Shown here in pieces: positions 7,547-16,656 of a stretch of 26,820 bases of DNA. Position 1 is the stretch's first letter; each line of letters begins with the position of its first letter. A program made the position numbers and the translations under genes. Under the pieces are notes generated by a model, which saw only the letters and a program-made list of their open reading frames with translations, did not search any database and had not been told where the DNA came from. Origin of the DNA: Burkholderiales bacterium. Its GTDB lineage: Bacteria > Pseudomonadota > Gammaproteobacteria > Burkholderiales > Usitatibacteraceae. The stretch spans positions 1 to 26,820 of the forward strand of contig JAICTR010000002.1 in NCBI GenBank assembly GCA_025936275.1, read 5' to 3'.

Positions 7547-8371
7547 GTGCCCGAAGAAGCCCTGGTCGATGTGCGGTCGGTCAACTTTTCGTACGCCGCC
7601 GGCCGGCGCGCCGTCCTCGAGGGCGTGACGCTGAAGGTGCCGCGCGGCCGCATGGTCGCCATCATGGGCGCATCCGGCAGCGGCAAGACGACGCTCCTGC
7701 GGCTCATCGGCGGCCAGCTCCGTCCCACGGACGGCGATGTCCGCATCGCCGGCCGTTCGCTGCGCCTGATGGAGCCCGGCCGCCTCTACGACCTGCGCCG
7801 GCGCATGGGGATGCTCTTCCAGTTCGGCGCGCTCTTTACCGACATGTCGGTCTTCGAGAACGTCGCTTTCCCGGTGCGCGAGCACACGGGGCTTCCCGAG
7901 CGCATCGTGCGCGACCTGGTGCTGATGAAGCTCGAGGCGGTCGGCATGCGCGGCGCGCAGCGCCTGATGCCCGCGGAGCTTTCCGGCGGCATGGCGCGGC
8001 GCGTGGCCCTCGCGCGCGCGGTGGTGCTCGATCCCCTGCTGGTGATGTACGACGAGCCGTTCGCCGGCCTCGACCCGATCGCGATGGCGGTGATCGGCGA
8101 GCTCATGAGGAAGCTCAACGATGCGCTGGGCGCCACCTCGATCGTCGTTTCGCACGACGTGGTCGAGTGCCTGCGCATCGTCGACTACGTGTACCTGGTC
8201 GCCGACGGCGCGATCGTCGCCGAAGGCACGCCGGAGGCGATGCGCCGCTCCGACGTTCCCTACGTGCGCCAGTTCGTGCAGGGCGCGCTCGAGGGGCCGG
8301 TCCCGTTCCACTATCCCGCGCACCCGTACGAGCACGATGTGCGCCTCGCGCCGGGGGCGGGCCATGCTTGA
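7547..8371 (+). CDS. mlaF: Phospholipid ABC transporter ATP-binding protein MlaF
   Basis: Cytoplasmic ATPase of the MlaFEDB complex, which moves phospholipids between the inner membrane and the periplasmic carrier MlaC to keep the outer membrane asymmetric. 274 residues, normal for the family. Walker A GASGSGKTT at 41-49, Q-loop in MLFQFGALF, ABC signature LSGGM at 145-149, Walker B LLVMYDEP at about 164-171 and switch His in VVSHDVVE. The GTG at 7547 is the only start that keeps the N-terminal strand (ALVDVRSVNFSY); no clear Shine-Dalgarno is visible. Its end overlaps mlaE by 8 bases. It is the first gene of a plus-strand run that continues through the histidine genes. Confidence 0.95.
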   Translation: MPEEALVDVRSVNFSYAAGRRAVLEGVTLKVPRGRMVAIMGASGSGKTTLLRLIGGQLRPTDGDVRIAGRSLRLMEPGRLYDLRRRMGMLFQFGALFTDMSVFENVAFPVREHTGLPERIVRDLVLMKLEAVGMRGAQRLMPAELSGGMARRVALARAVVLDPLLVMYDEPFAGLDPIAMAVIGELMRKLNDALGATSIVVSHDVVECLRIVDYVYLVADGAIVAEGTPEAMRRSDVPYVRQFVQGALEGPVPFHYPAHPYEHDVRLAPGAGHA

Positions 8372-9161
8372 GCGCGCGCGCCGCCCGGTGCAGGCCCTCG
8401 GGCATCGCGTGATCGACGGCGTCTGGCGCACCGGGTCGATGGCGCGCTTCTTCGCGCTGGTGCTCGCCTCCTCGGGCACGAGCCTGCAGCGCTTCCGCCT
8501 GGTGATGCGCGAGGTGTACTTCAGCGGCGTGCTCTCGCTCGTGATCATCGTCGTCTCCGGGCTCTTCGTCGGCATGGTGCTCGGCCTGCAGGGATACGAG
8601 ACGCTGCAGAAGTACGGCGCCACCGAATCGATCGGCGTGCTGGTCGCGCTTTCGCTCGTGCGCGAGCTGGGGCCGGTGGTCGCGGCGCTGCTCTTCGCCT
8701 CGCGTGCGGGCTCCGCGATCACCGCGGAGATCGGGCTCATGAAGGTGACCGAGCAGCTCTCCGCCATGGACATGATGGCGGTGTCGCCGATGTCGCGCGT
8801 CATCGCGCCGCGCTTCTGGGCGGGCGTGATCTCGATGCCGATGCTCGCCGCGCTCTTCGAGTGCATGGGCGTCTTCGGCGGCTACATCGTCGCGGTGGTG
8901 CTGATCGGCGTGGACAACGGGGCCTTCTGGTCGCAAATGCAGTCGTCGGTGGACTTCCGGTATGATGTGCTGAACGGAATGGTGAAGAGCTTCGTGTTCG
9001 GCATCGCCATCACCGTCATCGCCACCTTCGAGGGGTACGACGCGCCGCCCACTGCGGAAGGCGTCTCGCGGGCGACGACCCGCACCGTGGTGAGCTCGGC
9101 GCTCACCATCCTCGCGCTGGACCTCATCCTCACCTCGCTGATGCTGCGGGGCGGGACCTAG
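8364..9161 (+). CDS. mlaE: Phospholipid ABC transporter permease MlaE
   Basis: Inner-membrane permease of 265 residues with five or six hydrophobic segments. The conserved MlaE core is present: LVRELGPVVAALLFASRAGSAITAE followed by EIGLMKVTEQLSAM. The ATG at 8364 overlaps the mlaF stop by 8 bases; the upstream in-frame codons are out-of-frame readings of mlaF. It pairs with MlaF (energy) and MlaD (substrate-binding hexamer). Confidence 0.95.
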   Translation: MLERARRPVQALGHRVIDGVWRTGSMARFFALVLASSGTSLQRFRLVMREVYFSGVLSLVIIVVSGLFVGMVLGLQGYETLQKYGATESIGVLVALSLVRELGPVVAALLFASRAGSAITAEIGLMKVTEQLSAMDMMAVSPMSRVIAPRFWAGVISMPMLAALFECMGVFGGYIVAVVLIGVDNGAFWSQMQSSVDFRYDVLNGMVKSFVFGIAITVIATFEGYDAPPTAEGVSRATTRTVVSSALTILALDLILTSLMLRGGT

Positions 9162-9187
9162 GCGCAAACGCTCGCGGGAAAAAACAG

Positions 9188-9706
9188 ATGGAAAGAACGA
9201 CGATCGACCTGTGGTTCGGAGCCTTCGTGGCCGCCGGCTTCGCGGCCTTGCTGGTGCTCGCGCTCAAGGTGGGCAACCTCGGCGCCGAGCGCAGCGGCGA
9301 GACCTACAAGGTGCAGGCGCGCTTCGACAACATCGGCGGGCTCAAGGTGCGCGCGCCGGTGCGAAGCGCGGGCGTGACCGTGGGCCGCGTCGCCGACATC
9401 CACTTCGACAACCAGCGCTACCAGGCCGACGTCGCGCTCGCGATCGACAAGCGCTTCTCGTTCCCCAAGGACACCAGCGCGGCGATCCTCACCTCGGGCC
9501 TGCTCGGCGAGAACTACGTCGGGCTCGACGCCGGCGGCGACGACGCGAAGCTCAAGGCGGGCGACCGCATCGCGATCACGCAATCGGCGGTGGTGCTCGA
9601 GCGGCTGATCGGGCAGTTCCTCTTCAGCAAGGCGCAGGAGGAACCCGCGGCTTCGGCCCCGGCCGCCGCGGCCGCGCTCCCGCAGCCGCCGGGCCTCAAG
9701 AAGTAG
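9188..9706 (+). CDS. mlaD: Outer-membrane lipid asymmetry protein MlaD (MCE domain)
   Basis: A 172-residue protein anchored by one N-terminal helix (about residues 9-28, LWFGAFVAAGFAALLVLALK), with a periplasmic MCE domain: FDNIGGLKVRAPVRSAGVTVGRV and the conserved LLGENYVGLD segment. MlaD forms the hexameric ring that hands lipid between MlaE and MlaC. The C-terminal helix contains LERLIGQFLF, followed by an Ala/Pro-rich tail that is slightly longer than in short homologues. It lies 26 bases after mlaE with no strong ribosome binding site apart from a purine run (GGGAAAAAA). Confidence 0.95.
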   Translation: MERTTIDLWFGAFVAAGFAALLVLALKVGNLGAERSGETYKVQARFDNIGGLKVRAPVRSAGVTVGRVADIHFDNQRYQADVALAIDKRFSFPKDTSAAILTSGLLGENYVGLDAGGDDAKLKAGDRIAITQSAVVLERLIGQFLFSKAQEEPAASAPAAAAALPQPPGLKK

Positions 9707-9713
9707 GCCGGAA

Positions 9714-9748
9714 CCGCGCGATTCGCGCGCGGGTCGAATCGCTTCGAC
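9714..9748 (+). other. Two abutting stem-loops in the mlaD-mlaC gap
   Basis: CCGCGCG (9714-9720) pairs with CGCGCGG (9726-9732) around ATTCG. Directly next to it GTCGAA (9733-9738) pairs with TTCGAC (9743-9748) around TCGC. An alternative pairing GATTCG (9720-9725) with CGAATC (9735-9740) would exclude both. No T-run follows, so this is not a standard terminator. The mlaC Shine-Dalgarno AGGAAA starts 12 bases later at 9760. It could be a processing or stability element. Confidence 0.4.
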
Positions 9749-9770
9749 ACATCCTCCACAGGAAAACCCC

Positions 9771-10391
9771 ATGCTGCGCTTTCTCCTCATTCCCCTGCTG
9801 GCGGCATTCATGCCGCTCGGCGCCGCGGCGCAGGACGCGCCCGACGCGATGGTGAAGCGGATCGCCGACGAGGTGATCGCCATCGTGAAGAGCGACAAGG
9901 ACCTGCAGGCGGGCAATTCCGCCAAGGTGGTCGCGCTCGCGGAGCAGAAGGTGCTGCCGCACTTCGACTTCACGCGCATGACGCGCCTCGCCGTGGGCCG
10001 CGGCTGGTCGCAGGCCACACCCGAGCAGCGCGAGGCGCTCACCAGGGAATTCCGCACGCTCCTCGTGCGCACCTACTCCAACTCGCTCTCGCAGTACCGC
10101 AACCAGAAGATCCAGGTGAAGCCGCTGCAGGCCGCGCCCTCCGACGAGGACGTGCTGGTGCGCACGGCGGTGATCCAGGAGGGCGGGCCGCCGATCCCCA
10201 TCGACTACCGGATGGAAAAGACCCCGAAGGGATGGATGGTGTACGACGTGGTGATCGACGGCGCCTCGCTCGTCACCACCTACCGCGGCTCGTTCAACGA
10301 GCAGATCCAGCGCGGCGGCATCGACGGGCTGGTGAAGACGCTGCAGGATCGCAACCGCGCGCTGCAGTCCGGCAAGGCCGCCGGCCGGTGA
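9771..10391 (+). CDS. mlaC: Periplasmic phospholipid carrier MlaC
   Basis: A 206-residue soluble periplasmic protein (Tgt2/MlaC family) that ferries phospholipids across the periplasm to MlaD. The signal peptide (MLRFLLIPLLAAFMPLGAAAQ, cleavage near residue 20) is clear. The body has KVLPHFDFTRMTRLAVGRGW and the C-terminal segment IDYRMEKTPKGWMVYDVVIDGASLVTTYR, both typical. AGGAAA 6 bases before the ATG is a good ribosome binding site. The stop overlaps the mlaB start by 4 bases. In many relatives mlaA (vacJ) lies between mlaD and mlaC; here there are only 64 bases and no mlaA. Confidence 0.95.
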   Translation: MLRFLLIPLLAAFMPLGAAAQDAPDAMVKRIADEVIAIVKSDKDLQAGNSAKVVALAEQKVLPHFDFTRMTRLAVGRGWSQATPEQREALTREFRTLLVRTYSNSLSQYRNQKIQVKPLQAAPSDEDVLVRTAVIQEGGPPIPIDYRMEKTPKGWMVYDVVIDGASLVTTYRGSFNEQIQRGGIDGLVKTLQDRNRALQSGKAAGR

Positions 10392-10702
10392 ACGCGACCG
10401 CGGACGCGGAAGTCCTGCGCCTCACGGGTGCGCTCGACTTCGAGACGCTGCCCGGCGTGATCGCGCAGGCCGACCGCTACGTCGCCCAGCCGCAGCTCCC
10501 GGCGCGCCTCGCGATCGATTTCTCCGGCGTGACCGGCGTCGATTCCTCCGCGGTGGCGCTGCTCCTCGAGTGGCGCCGGCGCGCGGCCGAGCGCGGCGTC
10601 GCGCTCGAGTTCGTCGACCTTCCGCCGAACCTCCTCGCGCTCGCCGAGCTCTATGGCGTCGCGCGCATCATCCAGCCGCCGGCGGACGCCGCCACGCCGT
10701 GA
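10388..10702 (+). CDS. mlaB: STAS-domain protein MlaB
   Basis: A 104-residue single STAS domain: LRLTGALDFETL, then VDSSAVALLLEWRRRA around the conserved Ser loop, then FVDLPPNLLALAELYGV. It binds MlaF and is needed for assembly and activity of the MlaFEDB transporter. The GTG start at 10388 overlaps the mlaC stop by 4 bases (GTGA), which implies translational coupling. Its length is normal. Confidence 0.9.
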   Translation: MNATADAEVLRLTGALDFETLPGVIAQADRYVAQPQLPARLAIDFSGVTGVDSSAVALLLEWRRRAAERGVALEFVDLPPNLLALAELYGVARIIQPPADAATP

Positions 10703-10732
10703 GCGGCGCACCCGGCGGCAGGCGCGCCGCGT

Positions 10733-10762
10733 TTGCGGCGCCCGCCTTCGCTGCCCTATCAT
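10733..10762 (+). promoter_or_regulatory. Putative promoter of the bolA-murA-his unit
   Basis: TTGCGG (10733-10738) and TATCAT (10757-10762) with an 18-base spacer, in the gap after mlaB and about 55 bases before the BolA ATG. It is a moderate match; read-through from mla is also possible. Confidence 0.35.
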
Positions 10763-10817
10763 GTTCAGCCTTTCTCCTCCTCGCCGGACGCTCGCGCGCG
10801 CCGGCACGCGCAAGGCC

Positions 10818-11054
10818 ATGGTCGAATCCCGGTCGATCGAAGAATCCATCCGCGCAGGGCTCGCCTGCACCCACCTCGAGGTGCATGGCGACGGCGCGCA
10901 CTTCGAGGCGCTGGTCGTGAGCCCGGAATTCGCGGGCCTGAACCGGGTGCGCCGCCACCAGCTCGTCTACGCGGCGCTCGGCGAGCGGATGCGCGAGGAG
11001 ATCCACGCGCTCTCGATGCGCACCCTTTCCCCCGACGAGTGGACGGCGCGCTGA
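10818..11054 (+). CDS. ibaG: BolA-family protein (IbaG type)
   Basis: A 78-residue BolA-family protein: VHGDGAHFEALVVSPEF, then NRVRRHQLVYAALGERM, ending in an ALSMRTLSPDEW segment. The family binds Fe-S clusters together with monothiol glutaredoxins, and the copy next to murA is IbaG (YrbA) in other proteobacteria. The ATG at 10818 is preferred to the in-frame ATG at 10761, which falls within a likely -10 box and would add an Arg-rich extension absent from the family. The gene sits just before murA, as in E. coli. Confidence 0.88.
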   Translation: MVESRSIEESIRAGLACTHLEVHGDGAHFEALVVSPEFAGLNRVRRHQLVYAALGERMREEIHALSMRTLSPDEWTAR

Positions 11055-11061
11055 AGCTTCC

Positions 11062-11079
11062 GGCCCGCTGAGGCGGGCC
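11062..11079 (+). other. 7-bp hairpin directly before murA
   Basis: GGCCCGC (11062-11068) and GCGGGCC (11073-11079) form a perfect 7-bp stem with a TGAG loop, ending 8 bases before the murA ATG. The only Shine-Dalgarno-like bases (GAGG) are in the loop and the 3' arm. There is no T-run, so it is not a typical terminator. It might influence murA translation. Confidence 0.4.
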
Positions 11080-11087
11080 CCGAGATC

Positions 11088-12338
<1,251 letters not shown>

Positions 12339-12343
12339 ACGCC

Positions 12344-13000
12344 ATGGCTTCGGTCACGCTCGCGCTCTCCAAGGGCCGCATCTTCGAGGAGACGCTGCCG
12401 CTCCTCGACGCGGCCGGCATCCGCCCCGCCGAGGACCCGGAAACCTCGAGGAAGCTGATCCTCGGCACCAATCGCGCGGACCTCCGGCTGATCCTGGTGC
12501 GCGCCGCCGACGTCCCGACGTACGTGCAGTACGGCGCGGCGGACCTGGGCGTGGCGGGCCGCGACCTCCTCGTCGAGCAGGGGGGCCAGGGCCTCTACCA
12601 GCCGCTCGACCTGGGCATCGCGCGCTGCCGCATGGTGGTCGCGGTGCCCGACGGCTTCGATTACGCGGCCGCGGTGAAGCAGGGGGCGCGGCTGCGCGTC
12701 GCGACCAAGTACATCGCCACCGCGCGCGAGCACTTCGCCGCGAAGGGCATGCACGTGGACCTCATCAAGCTCTATGGGTCCATGGAGCTCGCGCCGCTCG
12801 TGGGCCTCGCCGACGCGATCGTGGATCTCGTGGATACCGGCGGCACGCTCAAGGCGAACCGCCTGAAGGCGGTCGAGGAGATCCTCGCCGTGTCCAGCCG
12901 GCTGATCGTGAATCCGGCGTCGCTCAAGCTCAAGCGCGCCACGCTCGCGCCGCTCATCGAGGCGCTCGCCAAGGCGAGCGCGCGGGCCGCGCATGGTTGA
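12344..13000 (+). CDS. hisG: ATP phosphoribosyltransferase catalytic subunit, short form
   Basis: First enzyme of histidine synthesis, joining ATP and PRPP. 218 residues from the ATG at 12344, so this is the short HisG form without the C-terminal regulatory domain. Short HisG enzymes need the HisZ subunit for activity and feedback control, and hisZ is not in this window. Conserved segments: LALSKGRIFEET, GAADLGVAGRDLL and the PRPP-binding stretch AIVDLVDTGGTLKAN. The GTG at 12335, which overlaps the murA stop by 4 bases, is an alternative start adding three residues. The end overlaps hisD by 8 bases. Confidence 0.95.
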   Translation: MASVTLALSKGRIFEETLPLLDAAGIRPAEDPETSRKLILGTNRADLRLILVRAADVPTYVQYGAADLGVAGRDLLVEQGGQGLYQPLDLGIARCRMVVAVPDGFDYAAAVKQGARLRVATKYIATAREHFAAKGMHVDLIKLYGSMELAPLVGLADAIVDLVDTGGTLKANRLKAVEEILAVSSRLIVNPASLKLKRATLAPLIEALAKASARAAHG

Positions 13001-14315
13001 GCCGCGCAAGCTCTCGTCCGACGCGCCGGGCTTCGAGGCGGAGCTCGCGCGCCTGCTCGCCTTCGAGGGCGCGCAGGACGAAGGGGTCGAGCGCGCGACC
13101 GCCGCGATCCTCGAGGACGTGCGCGCGCGCGGCGATGCCGCGCTCCTCGACTGCACCGCGCGCTTCGATCGCTGGACGCCGGCGTCGGCCGCGGCGCTCG
13201 AGGTGCCGCTCGCGCAGGCGAAGCGCGCGTTGCGCGAGCTTCCCGCCGGCGTGCGCGAGGCGCTGCAGGCGGCGGCCGATCGCATCCGCGCCTACCACGA
13301 GCGCCAGCGTCTCGAGTCGTGGCGCGTCGAGGAGGCCGACGGCACCGTGCTCGGCCAGCAGGTGACCCCGCTCGACCGTGTGGGGCTTTACGTGCCCGGC
13401 GGCAAGGCCGCGTATCCGTCGTCGGTGCTGATGAGCGCGATCGCGGCGAAGGTGGCGGGCGTACCCGAGCTGGTGATGGTGACGCCCACGCCCGGGGGCG
13501 AGCTCAATGCGCCGGTGATCGCCGCGGCGGCGCTCGCCGGCGTGGACCGCATCCTTCGGGTGGGCGGCGCGCAGGCGATCGGCGCGCTCGCGTTCGGCAC
13601 GGCGACGATTCCCGCCGTGGACAAGATCGTCGGACCCGGCAACGCCTACGTCGCCGCGGCGAAGCGGCGCGTCTTCGGCCGCGTCGGCATCGACATGGTG
13701 GCGGGGCCCTCCGAGGTGCTGGTGATCGCCGATGCATCCGCGCATCCCGACTGGGTGGCGATGGACCTCTTCTCGCAGGCGGAGCACGACGAGATCGCGC
13801 AGGCGATCCTGCTCACGCCGGATGCCGCGCTCCTCGATGCGGTCGCCGCATCGATGGCGCGGCAGGCGGCGCACATGCCGCGGCTCGCGATCATCGCGGC
13901 GTCGCTCGCGGCGCGCGGGGCGCTCATCAAGGTGCGCGACCTCGACGAGGCGTGCGCGATCGCCAACCGCATCGCGCCCGAGCACCTCGAGCTCGCGGTC
14001 GCGGACCCCGAATCGCTCCTGCCTCGCATCCGCCACGCGGGCGCGATCTTCCTCGGGCATTACGCGTCGGAGGCGCTCGGCGACTACTGCGCCGGACCGA
14101 ACCACGTGCTGCCGACCTCGCGCACCGCGCGCTTCTCCTCGGCGCTCGGCGTCTACGACTTCCAGAAGCGCTCCAGCATCATCGCGGTATCGCAACGCGG
14201 CGCGCGGCACCTGGGGGGCATCGCGGCCGCGCTCGCGCGCGCCGAGGGCCTCGAGGCGCATGCGCGCAGCGCCGAGTGGCGCATGGCGCGCGACGACGAT
14301 CCCTCCCGTGGCTAA
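12993..14315 (+). CDS. hisD: Histidinol dehydrogenase
   Basis: Zinc-dependent NAD enzyme that oxidises histidinol to histidine in two steps, the last reaction of the pathway. 440 residues. Signature segments: GLYVPGGKAAYPSSVLM, the glycine-rich VGPGNAYVAAAKR, the zinc and catalytic stretch SQAEHDE (Gln262, His265) and APEHLEL (Glu330, His331), then GDYCAGPNHVLPT. It overlaps hisG by 8 bases at its start and hisC by 8 at its end. Confidence 0.97.
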   Translation: MVEPRKLSSDAPGFEAELARLLAFEGAQDEGVERATAAILEDVRARGDAALLDCTARFDRWTPASAAALEVPLAQAKRALRELPAGVREALQAAADRIRAYHERQRLESWRVEEADGTVLGQQVTPLDRVGLYVPGGKAAYPSSVLMSAIAAKVAGVPELVMVTPTPGGELNAPVIAAAALAGVDRILRVGGAQAIGALAFGTATIPAVDKIVGPGNAYVAAAKRRVFGRVGIDMVAGPSEVLVIADASAHPDWVAMDLFSQAEHDEIAQAILLTPDAALLDAVAASMARQAAHMPRLAIIAASLAARGALIKVRDLDEACAIANRIAPEHLELAVADPESLLPRIRHAGAIFLGHYASEALGDYCAGPNHVLPTSRTARFSSALGVYDFQKRSSIIAVSQRGARHLGGIAAALARAEGLEAHARSAEWRMARDDDPSRG

Positions 14316-15381
14316 GGGTCCCGATTCCCTCGTTCGCCCGGAGATCCGCGCGCTTTCCGCCTACCACGTCGCGCCGGCGCAGGGCATGGTGAAGCTCGAC
14401 GCCATGGAGAACCCGTTCTCCTTGCCGCCGGAGCTCGCGCGCGAGATGGGCGCGCGCCTCGGTGCGGTCGCGGTGAATCGCTATCCCGACCCGACCGCCC
14501 CCACGCTCAAGGCGCGGCTGCGCGAGGCGATGGCGATTGCGCCGCACCTCGACCTCATCCTCGGCAACGGCTCCGACGAGATCCTGCAGGTGATCGCGAT
14601 GGCCCTCGCGCGGCCCGGCGCCGTGGCGCTCGCGCCGGAGCCCTCGTTCGCGATGTATCGCCTGAGCGCGATCGCGTGCGGCATGCGTTACGCCGGTGTG
14701 CCGCTCGCGCGTGATTTCTCGCTCGACGAGACGGCGCTCCTGGCGGCGATCGAGCGCGAGCGTCCGGCGATCACCTGGATCGCTTATCCCAACAATCCCA
14801 CCGGCAACCTCTTCCCGCGCGAAGCGATCCTGCGCATCGTGGACGCCAGTCCCGGGCTCGTCGTGGTGGACGAGGCCTACTACGCGTTCTCCGGCGGCGC
14901 ATCGCTTCTGGACGAGGTGGGCCGCCATCCCAACCTGCTCCTGGTACGCACCGTCTCCAAGCTCGGGCTCGCGGGGCTGCGCCTGGGTGTCGCCATCGGG
15001 CCGCCGGAGTGGCTCGCGGAGCTGGAGAAGCTGCGCCTGCCCTACAACGTGAACGTCCTTTCCATGGCCGCGGCGGAGCTCCTCCTCGCCCACCGCGACG
15101 TGCTCGAGCGCCAGACGCAGTCGATCGTCGCGGAGCGCGCGCGGCTCGAAGCGGGCCTCGACCGCATCGCCGGCGTCGAGCGCTTCCCGAGCGCGGCGAA
15201 CTTCGTCCTGGTGCGCGTTCCCGATGCGCCGCGCGCCTTCGAGGGCCTCAAGGCGCGTGGTATATTGGTCCGCAACTTCCACCGCTCGCATCCGCTCCTC
15301 GAGCACTGCCTGAGGCTCACGGTCGGCACTCCCGACGAGAACGCGCGGCTCCTCCAAGCCCTCGCCCCGGCCATCGCCTGA
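14308..15381 (+). CDS. hisC: Histidinol-phosphate aminotransferase
   Basis: PLP-dependent fold-type I aminotransferase that makes histidinol phosphate from imidazole acetol phosphate. 357 residues from a GTG start that overlaps hisD by 8 bases. Visible motifs: LDAMENPF near the N-terminus, LGNGSDEIL, PNNPTG (161-166), VVVDEAYYAF (Asp188, Tyr191), and the PLP Lys218 in TVSKLGLAGLRLG, with the C-terminal Arg in LRLTVGTPDEN. The upstream in-frame codons lie inside hisD and are not used. Confidence 0.96.
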   Translation: MAKGPDSLVRPEIRALSAYHVAPAQGMVKLDAMENPFSLPPELAREMGARLGAVAVNRYPDPTAPTLKARLREAMAIAPHLDLILGNGSDEILQVIAMALARPGAVALAPEPSFAMYRLSAIACGMRYAGVPLARDFSLDETALLAAIERERPAITWIAYPNNPTGNLFPREAILRIVDASPGLVVVDEAYYAFSGGASLLDEVGRHPNLLLVRTVSKLGLAGLRLGVAIGPPEWLAELEKLRLPYNVNVLSMAAAELLLAHRDVLERQTQSIVAERARLEAGLDRIAGVERFPSAANFVLVRVPDAPRAFEGLKARGILVRNFHRSHPLLEHCLRLTVGTPDENARLLQALAPAIA

Positions 15382-15386
15382 CATCC

Positions 15387-15974
15387 ATGCGCAAGGCGGA
15401 AATCCAACGCGACACGAAGGAGACGCAGGTGCGCGTCGCGCTCGACCTCGACGGCACCGGCAAGGCGAAGCTCGCCTCCGGCATTCCCTTCCTCGACCAC
15501 ATGCTCGACCAGGTGGCGCGCCACGGCGCGATCGACCTCGAGGTCGAGGCGCGGGGCGACCTCGAGATCGACGCGCACCACACGGTCGAGGACATCGGCA
15601 TCACGCTCGGCACGGCGATCGCGAAGGCGCTCGGCGACAAGAAGGGCATCCGCCGCTACGGCCATGCGTACGTGCCGCTCGACGAGGCGCTCTCGCGCGT
15701 CGTGGTCGATTTCTCCGGCCGGCCCGGGCTCGAGTTCCACGTGCCGTTCGCGCGCGCGCGCGTGGGCGAGTTCGACGTCGACCTCGCGCACGAATTCTTC
15801 CAGGGCTTCGCCAACCACGCCCTCGCCACGCTGCACATCGACAACCTGCGCGGCGAGAACGCCCACCACCAGTGCGAGACGGTGTTCAAGGCGTTCGCGC
15901 GCGCGCTGCGCATGGCGGTGGAGGCCGACGCGCGCGCCGCCGGCAGCATCCCGTCCACGAAAGGCACCCTCTAG
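15387..15974 (+). CDS. hisB: Imidazoleglycerol-phosphate dehydratase
   Basis: Manganese-dependent dehydratase of 195 residues, the monofunctional form without the histidinol phosphatase domain found in enterobacterial HisB. Metal-ligand motifs DAHHTVEDIGITLG and ENAHHQCETVFKAFARAL are intact, as is FLDHMLDQ. A separate histidinol-phosphate phosphatase must be encoded elsewhere, since none is in this cluster. The start is 5 bases after the hisC stop. Confidence 0.97.
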   Translation: MRKAEIQRDTKETQVRVALDLDGTGKAKLASGIPFLDHMLDQVARHGAIDLEVEARGDLEIDAHHTVEDIGITLGTAIAKALGDKKGIRRYGHAYVPLDEALSRVVVDFSGRPGLEFHVPFARARVGEFDVDLAHEFFQGFANHALATLHIDNLRGENAHHQCETVFKAFARALRMAVEADARAAGSIPSTKGTL

Positions 15975-16001
15975 CTGCGCACCGCGGCTTCGCACCGGTC
16001 C

Positions 16002-16637
16002 ATGGCCCAGCGCATCTCGATCGTCGATTACGGCATGGGGAACCTCCGCTCCGTGCAGAAGGCGCTCGCGCACGTGGCGCCCGATGCTTCGGTGGCGATC
16101 ACGGCCGATCCGGACGCGATCCGCCGCGCCGACCGCGTCGTGTTCCCGGGGCAGGGCGCGATGCCCGATTGCATGAGGTGCCTCTCCGAGAGCGGCCTCG
16201 GCGAAGCGGTCGCCGAGGCGGCGCGCGCGAAGCCGTTCCTCGGCCTTTGCATCGGGCAGCAGATGCTCTTCGAGTCGAGCGCGGAGGGCGACACGCCCGG
16301 GCTCGCGCTCCTTCCCGGGCGCGTGCTCGCCTTCGAGAACACGCCTGAGCGCCGCGCCGCGGGCTTCAAGGTCCCGCACATGGGATGGAACGAGGTGTGG
16401 CAGGCGCGGCCCCACGCGCTGTGGCGCGGCATCGCCGACGGCGCGCGCTTCTACTTCGTGCACAGCTACTACTGCGAGCCCACGCTGCCGTCGCTCGCCG
16501 CCGCCGCAACCCGCTATCCCGACGCCTTTACCTCGGCCATCGCGCGCGATAATATTTTCGCGACGCAATTCCATCCCGAGAAGAGCAGCGCCGCGGGGCT
16601 CGCGCTGCTCGGCAACTTCGCCACCTGGAGTCCGTGA
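16002..16637 (+). CDS. hisH: Imidazole glycerol phosphate synthase, glutaminase subunit
   Basis: Class I glutamine amidotransferase of 211 residues that supplies ammonia to HisF. The catalytic triad is visible: Cys83 in GLCIGQQMLF, His191 and Glu193 in TQFHPEKS. The N-terminal VDYGMGNLRSV is typical of HisH. It lies 27 bases after hisB and 19 before hisA. Confidence 0.97.
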   Translation: MAQRISIVDYGMGNLRSVQKALAHVAPDASVAITADPDAIRRADRVVFPGQGAMPDCMRCLSESGLGEAVAEAARAKPFLGLCIGQQMLFESSAEGDTPGLALLPGRVLAFENTPERRAAGFKVPHMGWNEVWQARPHALWRGIADGARFYFVHSYYCEPTLPSLAAAATRYPDAFTSAIARDNIFATQFHPEKSSAAGLALLGNFATWSP

Positions 16638-16656
16638 GCTTCCCCTCCCCGCATCC

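Noticed and set aside
10653..10817. Longer N-terminus for the BolA-family protein
   Set aside because: The extra residues are Arg/Pro-rich, not seen in the family, and overlap mlaB and the likely promoter.
15255..15275. TATATTGG in hisC as an internal promoter for hisB
   Set aside because: A lone AT-rich run within a conserved coding segment with no -35 at the right distance; not enough to call.
16545..16560. AT-rich GATAATATTTTCG inside hisH as an internal promoter
   Set aside because: It encodes the conserved DNIFATQFHPE segment of HisH and has no matching -35; coding constraint explains it.
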